Source: JBAXHO01 sp037138855
GTDB taxonomy: Bacteria; Patescibacteriota; Dojkabacteria; B142; OLB20
Assembly (NCBI GenBank): GCA_037138855.1
Contig: JBAXHO010000015.1
Coordinates: 1 to 34,428, forward strand
Direction of reading: 5' to 3'
DNA length: 34,428 nt
A program made the translations under genes and the position numbers. The notes under the pieces are model-generated. The model was not told the origin of the DNA. It made no database searches and worked only from the letters and a program-made list of their open reading frames with translations. This document shows, piece after piece, positions 1 through 6,184 of this stretch. Position 1 is the stretch's first letter; every line of letters begins with the position of its first letter.

Positions 1-1
1 A

Positions 2-133
2 CAGAGTTTCAGTGCTGAATTTATTCGTCATGGTTTAGCCCAACCAGAACGATTGAGTAAATTAAATGAGATAGCAATAATTCAGATGAGATCACTATTA
101 ACGAATTCCACTCTGAAAACTTTAAATAATTGA
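2..133 (+). CDS. C-terminal fragment of a probable KilA-N domain protein (cut by window edge)
   Basis: An open frame runs in from the left edge and ends at TGA 131-133, giving 43 residues. The visible part contains AEFIRHGLAQPERLSKLNEI followed by AIIQMRSLL. From memory, this type of tail, with a recruited Arg-Leu and an 'LN(x)2AIxQM(x)SL' helix, closes KilA-N DNA-binding domain proteins of phage and accessory islands. The DNA-binding domain itself would lie outside the window, so the family call rests on the tail only. The stop is immediately followed by a decayed gene remnant, which fits an island of shuffled genes. It could instead be another accessory-gene family with a similar helical tail. 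Confidence 0.45.
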   Translation, partial: QSFSAEFIRHGLAQPERLSKLNEIAIIQMRSLLTNSTLKTLNN

Positions 134-134
134 A

Positions 135-203
135 AAAGGCATATACCCGGAGATGATGCTGGATGAAGATCAGGTGGGGGAAATATTAAGAATTAATGAT
201 TAA
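135..203 (+). pseudogene. 3' remnant of a DCD-like gene (copy 1)
   Basis: Reading from 135 to the TAA at 201-203 gives 22 residues (KGIYPEMMLDEDQVGEILRI plus ND). These match the last 22 residues of the frame ending at 1299 with three substitutions, and the DNA stays similar for some bases past the stop. No start codon or upstream body is present, because the KilA-N stop lies directly in front. This is a leftover gene end, not a working gene. It shows that two copies of the same 3' end bracket the antitoxin/PIN pair. Confidence 0.55.
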
Positions 204-248
204 AGATTAAAAATTCTGAAAATTAAGAAAGATTTAAGATTTATCATT

Positions 249-264
249 TATAATCGTTTATACT
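249..264 (+). promoter_or_regulatory. Probable -10 elements for the antitoxin/PIN pair
   Basis: TATAAT lies at 249-254 and TATACT at 259-264, 20 to 30 bases ahead of the small gene's ATG at 285. No convincing -35 hexamer was seen. The only other content of 204-284 is AT-rich sequence that includes a weak relative of the cassette repeat near 223. Confidence 0.35.
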
Positions 265-284
265 AAGTTAGTTAATGAAATAAA

Positions 285-458
285 ATGAATCAAAATAAAA
301 ATAAAACTAAAATAAAAGAAGACACAATACTGGTTAAGCTTAATTCATCAAAATCCAGAATTAATTTTTCTGAACTTAATAAAATTGCTCAAAAAATTAA
401 CATTTATACAGAGCTTGAAAACAAATGGAAGTTGAAAAGGGCATCAGAGATTTACTAA
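285..458 (+). CDS. Putative antitoxin of a PIN-domain toxin pair
   Basis: This is a 57-residue frame that begins ATG AAT CAA and ends TAA 456-458. Its 3' end overlaps the PIN-domain gene by 34 bases in another frame, the classical arrangement of a type II antitoxin placed before its toxin. The N-terminus is Lys-rich and probably disordered. A segment beginning EDTILVKLNSSKSRINFSEL could form a short strand followed by helices. No known antitoxin family is recognised, so the assignment rests on size, order and overlap. Coupled translation with the toxin is likely, because the toxin has no ribosome binding site of its own. Confidence 0.55.
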   Translation: MNQNKNKTKIKEDTILVKLNSSKSRINFSELNKIAQKINIYTELENKWKLKRASEIY

Positions 459-994
459 AAGAAAAATTCATACTTTTAGATACCAATATATTAATTAGTT
501 CCTCAAAACACTTAAAAGAATTTACTGATTTATTTTCTTTTTTTAGTACAAATGATTGTGCTGTAGGAACAATGGATTTACTTCGATTTGAATATTTACG
601 GGATGCCGTAACTCAAGAAAATAAAACTGAACGTGAGCTTTACTTAAACAGATTCTCAGATTTCGAAATCAATTTTGCTTCTAAGTATATCAAGGATTGT
701 ACGCAGATAGGCCAAATATATAGTCGTTATAATAAAACTTCTCACCAAAAGATATCTTTTATTGATTGTGCAATTTCTTCAATCTTAAAAAATTTCCATG
801 CTAGACTTTATCTTTTGACCATCAACCACGATGATTTTCCTCTTATTTTACATGATCGAATAAAAGTATTTACATTAGATTGTGGTAATGAAATTTTAAA
901 CCCTGCATTATATTCATTTAATTTAAATAAGTTAGGAAACGAAATTGAAAATGTGCAGAAAGTAAAAGAGATTAGAAAGGAGTTGAGAAATTAA
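425..994 (+). CDS. PIN-domain protein, probable VapC-like RNase toxin
   Basis: The protein has 189 residues, somewhat longer than a usual VapC of about 130-140. PIN-domain acidic residues are visible in order: Asp in FILLDTNILI near residue 19, Glu in LLRFEYL near residue 57, Asp in SFIDCAISSIL near residue 114 and a final Asp in LTINHDDFP near residue 135. PIN proteins are Mg-dependent RNases, and when paired with a small upstream gene they usually act as toxins that cleave tRNA or rRNA. About 40 further residues after the PIN core form a basic helical tail. It overlaps the preceding small gene. The function is inferred from the fold, and the RNA target cannot be told. Confidence 0.75.
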   Translation: MEVEKGIRDLLKEKFILLDTNILISSSKHLKEFTDLFSFFSTNDCAVGTMDLLRFEYLRDAVTQENKTERELYLNRFSDFEINFASKYIKDCTQIGQIYSRYNKTSHQKISFIDCAISSILKNFHARLYLLTINHDDFPLILHDRIKVFTLDCGNEILNPALYSFNLNKLGNEIENVQKVKEIRKELRN

Positions 995-1012
995 TAAATA
1001 TTATATAATGTT

Positions 1013-1299
1013 TTGACTAAATCACAAAAAGCCTTCATCTTGCGCTGTAACTCCAAAACCTATCAACCTTCTCATTTACCGGCCCTATGAAACCCATGAG
1101 CCAAGGTAATGAAAACATCGTTCCAGAAGCCTGGAAGTCAGCCTTCCCTGCACAGATACGATTTGAGTATTTACCAGAGACAAAGACAATTCCCTTCAAA
1201 CTAATCGAAAAAATCATCAAAATCTATCACAAAGGAATCTATCCTGAGATGGAGCTGGATGAGGAGCAGGTGGGGAAAATATTAAGAATTAATGATTAA
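1013..1299 (+). pseudogene. Decayed DCD-domain-like gene with frameshift and internal deletion (copy 2)
   Basis: One frame from about 1013 reads LTKSQKAFILRCNSKTYQ and then runs into a stop at 1088. A second frame, open from 1051 to the TAA at 1297-1299, reads GNENIVPEAWKSAFPAQIRF and ends EEQVGKILRIND. Together they resemble the two ends of the DCD (Development and Cell Death) domain described in plants, which opens with a hydrophobic strand plus Cys-Asn and has a PAQV motif (PAQI here) near its end. The expected middle, including FGLP, is missing. A TATAAT at 1004-1009 sits just before the TTG at 1013. The ATG at 1087 would make a 70-residue frame, but it starts inside the domain, so I regard this as a broken gene. 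Confidence 0.5.
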
Positions 1300-1340
1300 A
1301 GATTAAAAATTAAGAAATAAAGATTAAAAAATTCGGAAAT

Positions 1341-1372
1341 TTAAGAAGTTTTTAAGAATTGATTGGTAGAGT
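1341..1372 (+). repeat. Cassette-boundary direct repeat, copy A
   Basis: This 32-base sequence is identical to 2387-2418 and is matched at 22 of 23 bases by 3471-3493. It begins TTAAGAAGTTTTTAAG and ends GATTGGTAGAGT. It lies 22 bases before the start of the DUF1016 nuclease gene. The AT-rich stretch before it (1300-1340) contains several TTAAGA-like words. Confidence 0.85.
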
Positions 1373-1390
1373 GTCTTTATGACAAAGACA
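1372..1390 (+). promoter_or_regulatory. Inverted repeat in the leader of the DUF1016 gene
   Basis: TGTCTTT and AAAGACA form a perfect 7-bp stem with a 5-base loop (ATGAC). It starts at the last base of repeat copy A and ends 4 bases before the start codon at 1395. In RNA it would occlude the start region, and in DNA it could be an operator. An ATG at 1379 inside the loop is out of frame with the gene. Confidence 0.4.
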
Positions 1391-1394
1391 ACAC

Positions 1395-2390
1395 ATGGAT
1401 ATTAAAATATCACCAATAATTAATGAAATTAAACATCAGATTGCACATGCAAGATATCAATCTATGTCCAAGGTTAATAAAGAACTAATAAGGATGTATT
1501 TGAATATTGGAAAAACTTTATATGAAAATAATGCTGATAGCTGGGGAAAATCTATTATTGAAAATATTGCAAAGGAGGTTCAGATTTCGTTTCCAGGAAT
1601 AAAAGGATTTTCCTCTAGAAACTTATGGTTAATGATGAAGTTCTATAAAACAAATCGACAAAATAACATTCTGCAACAACTTGTTGCAGAAATACCTTGG
1701 GGACAGAACTTATTGATAATGGCTAAAATCAAGGATGATAAAGCAAAGGAATATTATATAAGGAAATGTATCGAAAAGGGTTGGAGCAGAGCTGTATTGG
1801 AAGAAGAAATCAGGTTTGATTCTTATAAGAATTCCAGATATCTACAAAATAATTTTACAAAAATACTTTCAAAAGACAAACTAGCACTATATAGATCACA
1901 ATTTTCTGATGAATATAATCTTTCATTTCTAGGATTAGAAGAAACTCACTCTGAAAAAGAGTTGGAGGAGAAAATTGTTAGTAACATTATCCAAGTGATT
2001 GGTAAACTTGGCTCTGATTTTTGCTTTATGGGCAGACAGTACAAAGTTGCACTGGTAGATAAAGAATATTATATTGATCTACTATTTTACCATCGCAAGC
2101 TAAAGTCTTTAATAGCGATTGAACTTAAAATTGATGATTTTAAACCTGAATATGCCCAACAATTAAACTGGTATCTTCATTTGCTGGATAAGCATGTTAA
2201 ATATGCAGAAGATAGATTTAGTATTGGAATATTAATCTGTAAATCAAAAAACAGATTGTTAGTGGAATATGCTTTAGAAGTGGTTACGCATCCAATTGGA
2301 GTAGCTACATATAAATATTCAAAACTACCAAAAAGAATTTCTAAATATTTGCCTAGTGAGGATCAATTAAAGAAAATTTTTGAAAATTAA
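1395..2390 (+). CDS. DUF1016/YhcG-type PD-(D/E)XK nuclease
   Basis: The protein has 331 residues in two parts. The N-terminal DUF1016 region (about 1-165) includes GFSSRNLWLMMKFY and EIPWGQNLLIM. The C-terminal nuclease domain (about 205-320) has the core FMGRQYKVALVDKEYYIDLL then AIELK, in which the Asp of IDLL and the Glu-x-Lys of IELK are the expected PD-(D/E)XK catalytic residues, followed by PEYAQQLNWYL. The family is common in defence and mobile regions and is presumed to cut DNA; some members are linked to restriction systems. No methyltransferase or specificity gene is adjacent. Its stop codon lies inside repeat copy B, so the cassette boundary forms the gene's end. An in-gene hairpin is at 1669-1691. 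Confidence 0.9.
   Translation: MDIKISPIINEIKHQIAHARYQSMSKVNKELIRMYLNIGKTLYENNADSWGKSIIENIAKEVQISFPGIKGFSSRNLWLMMKFYKTNRQNNILQQLVAEIPWGQNLLIMAKIKDDKAKEYYIRKCIEKGWSRAVLEEEIRFDSYKNSRYLQNNFTKILSKDKLALYRSQFSDEYNLSFLGLEETHSEKELEEKIVSNIIQVIGKLGSDFCFMGRQYKVALVDKEYYIDLLFYHRKLKSLIAIELKIDDFKPEYAQQLNWYLHLLDKHVKYAEDRFSIGILICKSKNRLLVEYALEVVTHPIGVATYKYSKLPKRISKYLPSEDQLKKIFEN
1669..1691 (+). other. Perfect hairpin inside the DUF1016 gene
   Basis: TTCTGCAAC and GTTGCAGAA form a 9-bp stem around a 5-base loop (AACTT); on the DNA level the inverted repeat is 11 + 1 + 11. It encodes ILQQLVAEI just before the PWGQN motif. It has the same geometry, a 5-base loop, as the hairpins in the RhuM genes of the same island. 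Confidence 0.7.
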
Positions 2391-2418
2391 GAAGTTTTTA
2401 AGAATTGATTGGTAGAGT
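2387..2418 (+). repeat. Cassette-boundary direct repeat, copy B
   Basis: Identical over 32 bases to 1341-1372, with a start-to-start distance of 1046 bases. It contains the TAA stop of the DUF1016 gene (2388-2390) and ends 5 bases before the ATG of the RhuM-Fic gene, so it serves as both gene end and next leader. Confidence 0.9.
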
Positions 2419-2423
2419 AAAGT

Positions 2424-3404
2424 ATGAACATAAAAAACTCACCAAATCAAATCACAATCTACGAAGGGAAAAATGGACCTGTTAAACTAAATGTTGACAT
2501 AAAGAAACAGATTATTTGGGCTACACAGGCAGAAATGGCTGAGATTTTCGGCGTTAATTCTCAAGCCATTACTAAACATCTAAAAAAAATATATGCAGTA
2601 AATGAATTAGAGAAAGAATCAACCTGTTCCATTTTGGAACAGGTTCGAAATGAAGGTAATCGAAAAGTAAAAAGAATTTTGGAGGTTTATAATCTTGATG
2701 CAATTATATCTGTTGGTTATAGAGTCAATTCAATTGCAGGTACTTCTTTCAGACGGTGGGCTAACACAATTCTAAAAGATTATATAATTAAAGGGTATGC
2801 CATAAATAGAAACCTGATCAAAAAAAATTACCAATTATTCCAAAATGCAGTAGATGATATAAAGCAATTACTGCCTGCCAATGATAATTCAATGGTAAAT
2901 GGTGTGCTGGAAATAATAAAAGCCTTTGCATATACCTGGGTTTCTCTTGATGCATATGATAAATCCAGTTTACCGGAAAAAGGAGGTACTCTTCGAAAGA
3001 TTGACATTAGTGCCGAAGAACTACAAAAATATATAGCTGAATTAAAAAAAGAACTTAATAATAATAAAACGGCAACAAAATTGTTTGCTATTGAACGCGA
3101 AGAAGGTTCATTGAATGGAATATTACGAAGTATTTATCAATCATTAGGTGGACATGAACCATATGCTAGTGTAGAAGAAAAGGTTGCTAATCTGCTTTAT
3201 TTGATAATCAAGAATCATCCTTTTATAGATGGAAATAAGAGAACTGGAGCTTTTAGTTTTCTATGGTTTCTGAAAAAAGCTGGCATATTAAATACTTTAA
3301 AAATATCTCCAGAAGTTCTTACTACTCTTACAATCTTTATCGCTGAGAGTAAAATGGGGGATAAAGATAAGATGGTAGGGATTGTTTTAATGTTGTTAAA
3401 ATAG
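2424..3404 (+). CDS. RhuM N-terminal domain fused to Fic/Doc domain
   Basis: The protein has 326 residues. Residues 1 to about 130 match the RhuM virulence-protein module, with a helix-turn-helix-like start (WATQAEMAEIFGVNSQAITK), the EGNRKVKR motif and IISVGYRVNS plus RRWANTILKDYIIKGYA. The C-terminal part carries the Fic signature HPFIDGNKRTGAF near residue 265, in the Doc-like HxFxDGNxR form. Fic proteins transfer AMP, and Doc members phosphorylate EF-Tu; which reaction applies here cannot be read from the motif. The RhuM part may be a DNA-binding or targeting module. No separate inhibitor gene with a clear (S/T)xxxE(G/N) motif is seen next to it. It starts 5 bases after repeat copy B and has a conserved hairpin at 2621-2645. 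Confidence 0.9.
   Translation: MNIKNSPNQITIYEGKNGPVKLNVDIKKQIIWATQAEMAEIFGVNSQAITKHLKKIYAVNELEKESTCSILEQVRNEGNRKVKRILEVYNLDAIISVGYRVNSIAGTSFRRWANTILKDYIIKGYAINRNLIKKNYQLFQNAVDDIKQLLPANDNSMVNGVLEIIKAFAYTWVSLDAYDKSSLPEKGGTLRKIDISAEELQKYIAELKKELNNNKTATKLFAIEREEGSLNGILRSIYQSLGGHEPYASVEEKVANLLYLIIKNHPFIDGNKRTGAFSFLWFLKKAGILNTLKISPEVLTTLTIFIAESKMGDKDKMVGIVLMLLK
2621..2645 (+). other. Perfect 10-bp hairpin inside RhuM-Fic, covarying with the paralogue
   Basis: AACCTGTTCC and GGAACAGGTT enclose a 5-base loop (ATTTT). It encodes the region TCSILEQV before EGNRK. The second RhuM gene has a hairpin with the same stem and loop lengths at the aligned codons (5346-5370) but with different paired bases. 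Confidence 0.85.
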
Positions 3405-3470
3405 ATCTGTATGTAATTTTCTGTTTTTCCTACATCTCAGCACTATGTTTTCCCCCAATAATTCCGGATT

Positions 3471-3493
3471 TTAAGAAATTTTTAAGAATTGAT
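3471..3493 (+). repeat. Cassette-boundary direct repeat, truncated copy C
   Basis: The first 23 bases of the 32-base repeat are present with one difference (22 of 23); the GGTAGAGT end is replaced. It lies 67 bases after the RhuM-Fic stop and closes the second cassette. The gap 3405-3593 otherwise holds AT-rich sequence and the promoter of the next gene. Confidence 0.75.
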
Positions 3494-3562
3494 AAAAATA
3501 AATCTGTATCTTTTTTACTCATAAATTCAGTTAAAAATATCAAATCAACAACCTAAATGGTA

Positions 3563-3568
3563 TATAAT
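3563..3568 (+). promoter_or_regulatory. -10 box of the SpoU methyltransferase gene
   Basis: A perfect TATAAT ends 25 bases before the ATG at 3594. No clear -35 and no Shine-Dalgarno sequence were seen. Confidence 0.5.
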
Positions 3569-3593
3569 TACACTAGTTAAAACATCTACCAAA

Positions 3594-4307
3594 ATGAATA
3601 CCAAAATTAAACCATATAAAAAAGACTTCTCGTACTCATATACCATAGGTGTATTTCCTACATTAGAGCTACTAAGATATCAAAAAGATAAAGTTCTGGT
3701 CGTGTTAATAAGCTCAAATTCGGCACATAACGAAGGGGTAGACAAAATAACAGAAATATGTAAAAAAGAAAATATCAAAATTGAAGTATCAGATAACCTA
3801 ATATCCAAACTATCCAATAAAGGTAATTGTTATGCTATCGGGGTATTCAACAAATACGAAAGCATCTTACAACCGCAAAGCAATCATCTAGTTTTAGTAG
3901 GTATTAAGGATCTGGGCAATTTAGGTACAATCTGCAGAAGTATGCTAGGATTTGATTTCCAAAATTTGGTCATAATTAAACCCGCGACTGATATATTCAA
4001 CCCAAAAGTCATCAGAGCATCCATGGGAGGCATCTTTCAGTTGCACTTTCAATATTTTGACAAATTTGAGGATTATATTGCCAAATTCTCGCATCAAATA
4101 TATCCATTCATGACAGATGCCAAAAAAGAACTTCGCTCAACAAAATTTCAATCACCATTTGCCCTAGTATTTGGGAGTGAAGCATCGGGCCTCGATAACG
4201 ATTTTCACCACAAAGGACAAAGTGTCTTCATCCAGCAAAGTGACCAAATCGACAGCCTCAATCTATCTATCGCAGTCGGGATAGCACTATATCAAGTTAA
4301 TTCTTAA
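3594..4307 (+). CDS. SpoU/TrmH-family RNA 2'-O-ribose methyltransferase
   Basis: The protein has 237 residues. The three SpoU motifs of the trefoil-knot SPOUT fold are present: motif 1 as NLGTICRSMLGF (Asn and catalytic Arg) near residue 110, motif 2 as VFGSEASGLD near 200 and motif 3 as SLNLSIAVGIALY near 225. The N-terminal ~95 residues resemble the small L7Ae-like substrate-binding domain found in TrmH relatives that modify rRNA or tRNA. The cofactor is S-adenosylmethionine. It has its own promoter and stands alone between accessory genes. The exact nucleotide target cannot be assigned from motifs. Confidence 0.88.
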   Translation: MNTKIKPYKKDFSYSYTIGVFPTLELLRYQKDKVLVVLISSNSAHNEGVDKITEICKKENIKIEVSDNLISKLSNKGNCYAIGVFNKYESILQPQSNHLVLVGIKDLGNLGTICRSMLGFDFQNLVIIKPATDIFNPKVIRASMGGIFQLHFQYFDKFEDYIAKFSHQIYPFMTDAKKELRSTKFQSPFALVFGSEASGLDNDFHHKGQSVFIQQSDQIDSLNLSIAVGIALYQVNS

Positions 4308-4416
4308 TAGGGTAATATCTATCAAAACAGTTTACAATTTTAGAAACTCACGTTTATTTAGTCTCTTTTTATTTTGTGCTAATGTTTCTGTAATTGAATT
4401 ATCTTAATAGTAATTT

Positions 4417-4830
4417 TTAATTAAGATGAGCATTATTTAGGCGTTTTCTTTCATGGATTTCATTCACAATTGGATGCCAGTTATCCGTATCTACTTCCAA
4501 ATCAAACCCATTAGGATTTCCTACGCAAGAAACATTAATTATACCAGTATTTGGATTATGATCCACTGTTACTAGGATATTTGTACTTGGTGTTTGGTCA
4601 GTTAGAGTACAAACAGCATCAGTAATATTTTGTTGTAAAAGCGTTGCAAAACCATCACCTTTTTGAGCATAAAAATAGTTTAAAAACACAGTATCTATAT
4701 CAGATTCCATTAACCGATCTCCAAGAGTAATTAAAGTCTCTTCTAGTGGTTTCATACAAAAACCACAATTTGCACAAGGTTCAGACATTTCTGTTAGATT
4801 AACACCTATATTTATAAATTCGTTAGCCAT
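4417..4830 (-). CDS. Orphan protein with CxxCxxC motif
   Basis: The protein has 137 residues and belongs to no family I recognise. Near residue 19 it has CANCGFC, a possible metal or Fe-S site. The rest alternates helical (PLEETLITLGDRLMESDIDT) and strand-like segments (NILVTVDHNP, IINVSCVGNP) and contains two more cysteines. There is no signal peptide or membrane segment. The start at 4830 gives MANEFINIG; a TATAAT lies about 26 bases upstream on this strand. It stands alone, read against its neighbours on both sides, in the accessory region. The flank at 4865-4878 is a run of AT dinucleotides. Confidence 0.6.
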   Translation of the reverse strand: MANEFINIGVNLTEMSEPCANCGFCMKPLEETLITLGDRLMESDIDTVFLNYFYAQKGDGFATLLQQNITDAVCTLTDQTPSTNILVTVDHNPNTGIINVSCVGNPNGFDLEVDTDNWHPIVNEIHERKRLNNAHLN

Positions 4831-5068
4831 GACTGAATAATTAACTATAAGTCAATTATATCCAATATATATATATATAGTGTCAATGATAGAATCACAA
4901 TAATTGAGATTAGTTATAGGATAAAAAAGGAGAAGCTACCATTTGGAAATATACTATGGGTTAATATTATTACAAATAATTGATACACAGCACCTAATGA
5001 TAAAAAATCGTGCAGGGAAATGTTTGGCAAATTTAAGTTTTACAGTATTATTGCTAAAATCTAATTTT

Positions 5069-5111
5069 TTGTATTGCAATACAATGAATTAATTTTTTTC
5101 AGTGCTATAAT
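5069..5111 (+). promoter_or_regulatory. Promoter with palindromic operator-like site of the RhuM gene
   Basis: TATAAT at 5106-5111 is preceded by TGC, making an extended -10, 25 bases before the ATG at 5137. A perfect 16-base palindrome TTGTATTGCAATACAA (5069-5084) covers the -35 zone, where a repressor would act. Its 12-base core GTATTGCAATAC also occurs at 29145-29156. The rest of the 306-base gap 4831-5136 is AT-rich and I see nothing else in it. Confidence 0.5.
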
Positions 5112-5136
5112 TTATTTATATTGAAATATTTTAAGT

Positions 5137-6171
5137 ATGAATCCAAACGATTTAAAAAAATTACCAAATAATCAAATAGTTTTCTACGAATCCCAAGATG
5201 GGGCTATTCACCTGGAAGTATTATTTGCAGAAGAAAATATTTGGCTTTCACAAAAGAAAATGTCTGAATTATTTGCTACTAGTACCCAAAATATTACTCT
5301 GCATTTAAACAATATATTCAAAGAAGCTGAAGCCGACCCAAATTCAACTTGTAAGGATTTCTTACAAGTTCAAATTGAAGGTAATAGAAAAATCCAAAGG
5401 AATATTTCAATGTATTCTCTCGAAGCAATTATTGCTGTTGGATATCGGGTAAACTCTGAGCGAGGAATTCAGTTCAGACAGTGGGCCTCCAGCATTCTTA
5501 AAAACTATATAAATAAAGGCTATGCACTTGATAATAATAGAATGAAATATGGCTCGAGATTTAGTACCCGATATTTTGACGATTTATATGAAGAAATTCA
5601 AGATATACGTACTAGCGAACGTATGATTTATCAGAAAATTACTGACATTTTTGCAACATCGATCGATTATTCTCCTAAGGCAAATGAGACAAAAATATTT
5701 TTCGCGACAGTTCAAAATAAATTACACTTCGCAATCACTGGTAAAACAGCAGCTGAAATTGTTTTAGAAAGAGTAAATAGCAAGAAAGATAAAATGGGCC
5801 TAACATCATGGAGAAAATTTCCCAAAGGTAAAATTATGCCTGGTGATGTTGTAATTGCAAAAAATTATTTAGATAAAATTGAATTATCACATTTAAACAA
5901 AATAGGTAATTTATATCTCGATTATGCTGAACTGCAAGCAGTCAAAGGAAGATCGATGACAATGAAAGAATGGATTGAAAAATTAAATTCTTTTTTTAAG
6001 TTTAGTGAATATGAAATACTTAATAATACAGGAAGTATCAGTCATGAAGTAGCAGAAGTATTAGCAATGAAGGAGTATCAATCATATAAAAAATTACAAG
6101 ACAAAAACTATATCTCTGATTTTGATAGGGATGTTAAGAAATTACTTAACAAAAAAGATGTTGGAAAGTGA
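5137..6171 (+). CDS. RhuM-family virulence-type protein
   Basis: This is a 344-residue protein of full RhuM family length. The N-terminal module (to about residue 135) parallels that of the RhuM-Fic gene: WLSQKKMSELFATSTQNITL, EGNRKIQRNISMYSLEAIIA, VGYRVNSERGIQFRQWASSI. The C-terminal part has the family's KLHFAITGKTAAEIVLERV, then LTSWRKFPKG and YLDYAELQA. RhuM was named from a Salmonella pathogenicity island, and its biochemical role is not established; the N-terminus suggests DNA binding. TGA is the stop codon. It converges on the M23 peptidase gene with only 13 bases between stops, so its arrival may define the island's right edge. An in-gene hairpin is at 5346-5370. Confidence 0.88.
   Translation: MNPNDLKKLPNNQIVFYESQDGAIHLEVLFAEENIWLSQKKMSELFATSTQNITLHLNNIFKEAEADPNSTCKDFLQVQIEGNRKIQRNISMYSLEAIIAVGYRVNSERGIQFRQWASSILKNYINKGYALDNNRMKYGSRFSTRYFDDLYEEIQDIRTSERMIYQKITDIFATSIDYSPKANETKIFFATVQNKLHFAITGKTAAEIVLERVNSKKDKMGLTSWRKFPKGKIMPGDVVIAKNYLDKIELSHLNKIGNLYLDYAELQAVKGRSMTMKEWIEKLNSFFKFSEYEILNNTGSISHEVAEVLAMKEYQSYKKLQDKNYISDFDRDVKKLLNKKDVGK
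5346..5370 (+). other. Perfect 10-bp hairpin inside RhuM, aligned to 2621-2645
   Basis: AACTTGTAAG and CTTACAAGTT enclose a 5-base loop (GATTT). It encodes TCKDFLQV before EGNRK. Compared with the paralogue, four stem positions differ and each is compensated on the other arm, one of them through synonymous third bases (ACC with CAG there, ACT with CAA here). Confidence 0.85.
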
Positions 6172-6184
6172 TTTTAAAATAATT

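Noticed and set aside
1087..1299. A 70-residue gene starting at ATG 1087
   Set aside because: The frame begins in the middle of a domain, related sequence lies upstream in another frame, and its end is repeated at 135-203; a broken gene explains it better.
2424..3404. Complete fic toxin-antitoxin operon
   Set aside because: No separate small inhibitor gene with the Fic inhibition motif was found on either side; the preceding gene is an intact nuclease in its own cassette.
4865..4878. Origin-like AT-rich element
   Set aside because: It is a short AT dinucleotide run without DnaA-box clusters or dnaA/dnaN neighbours.
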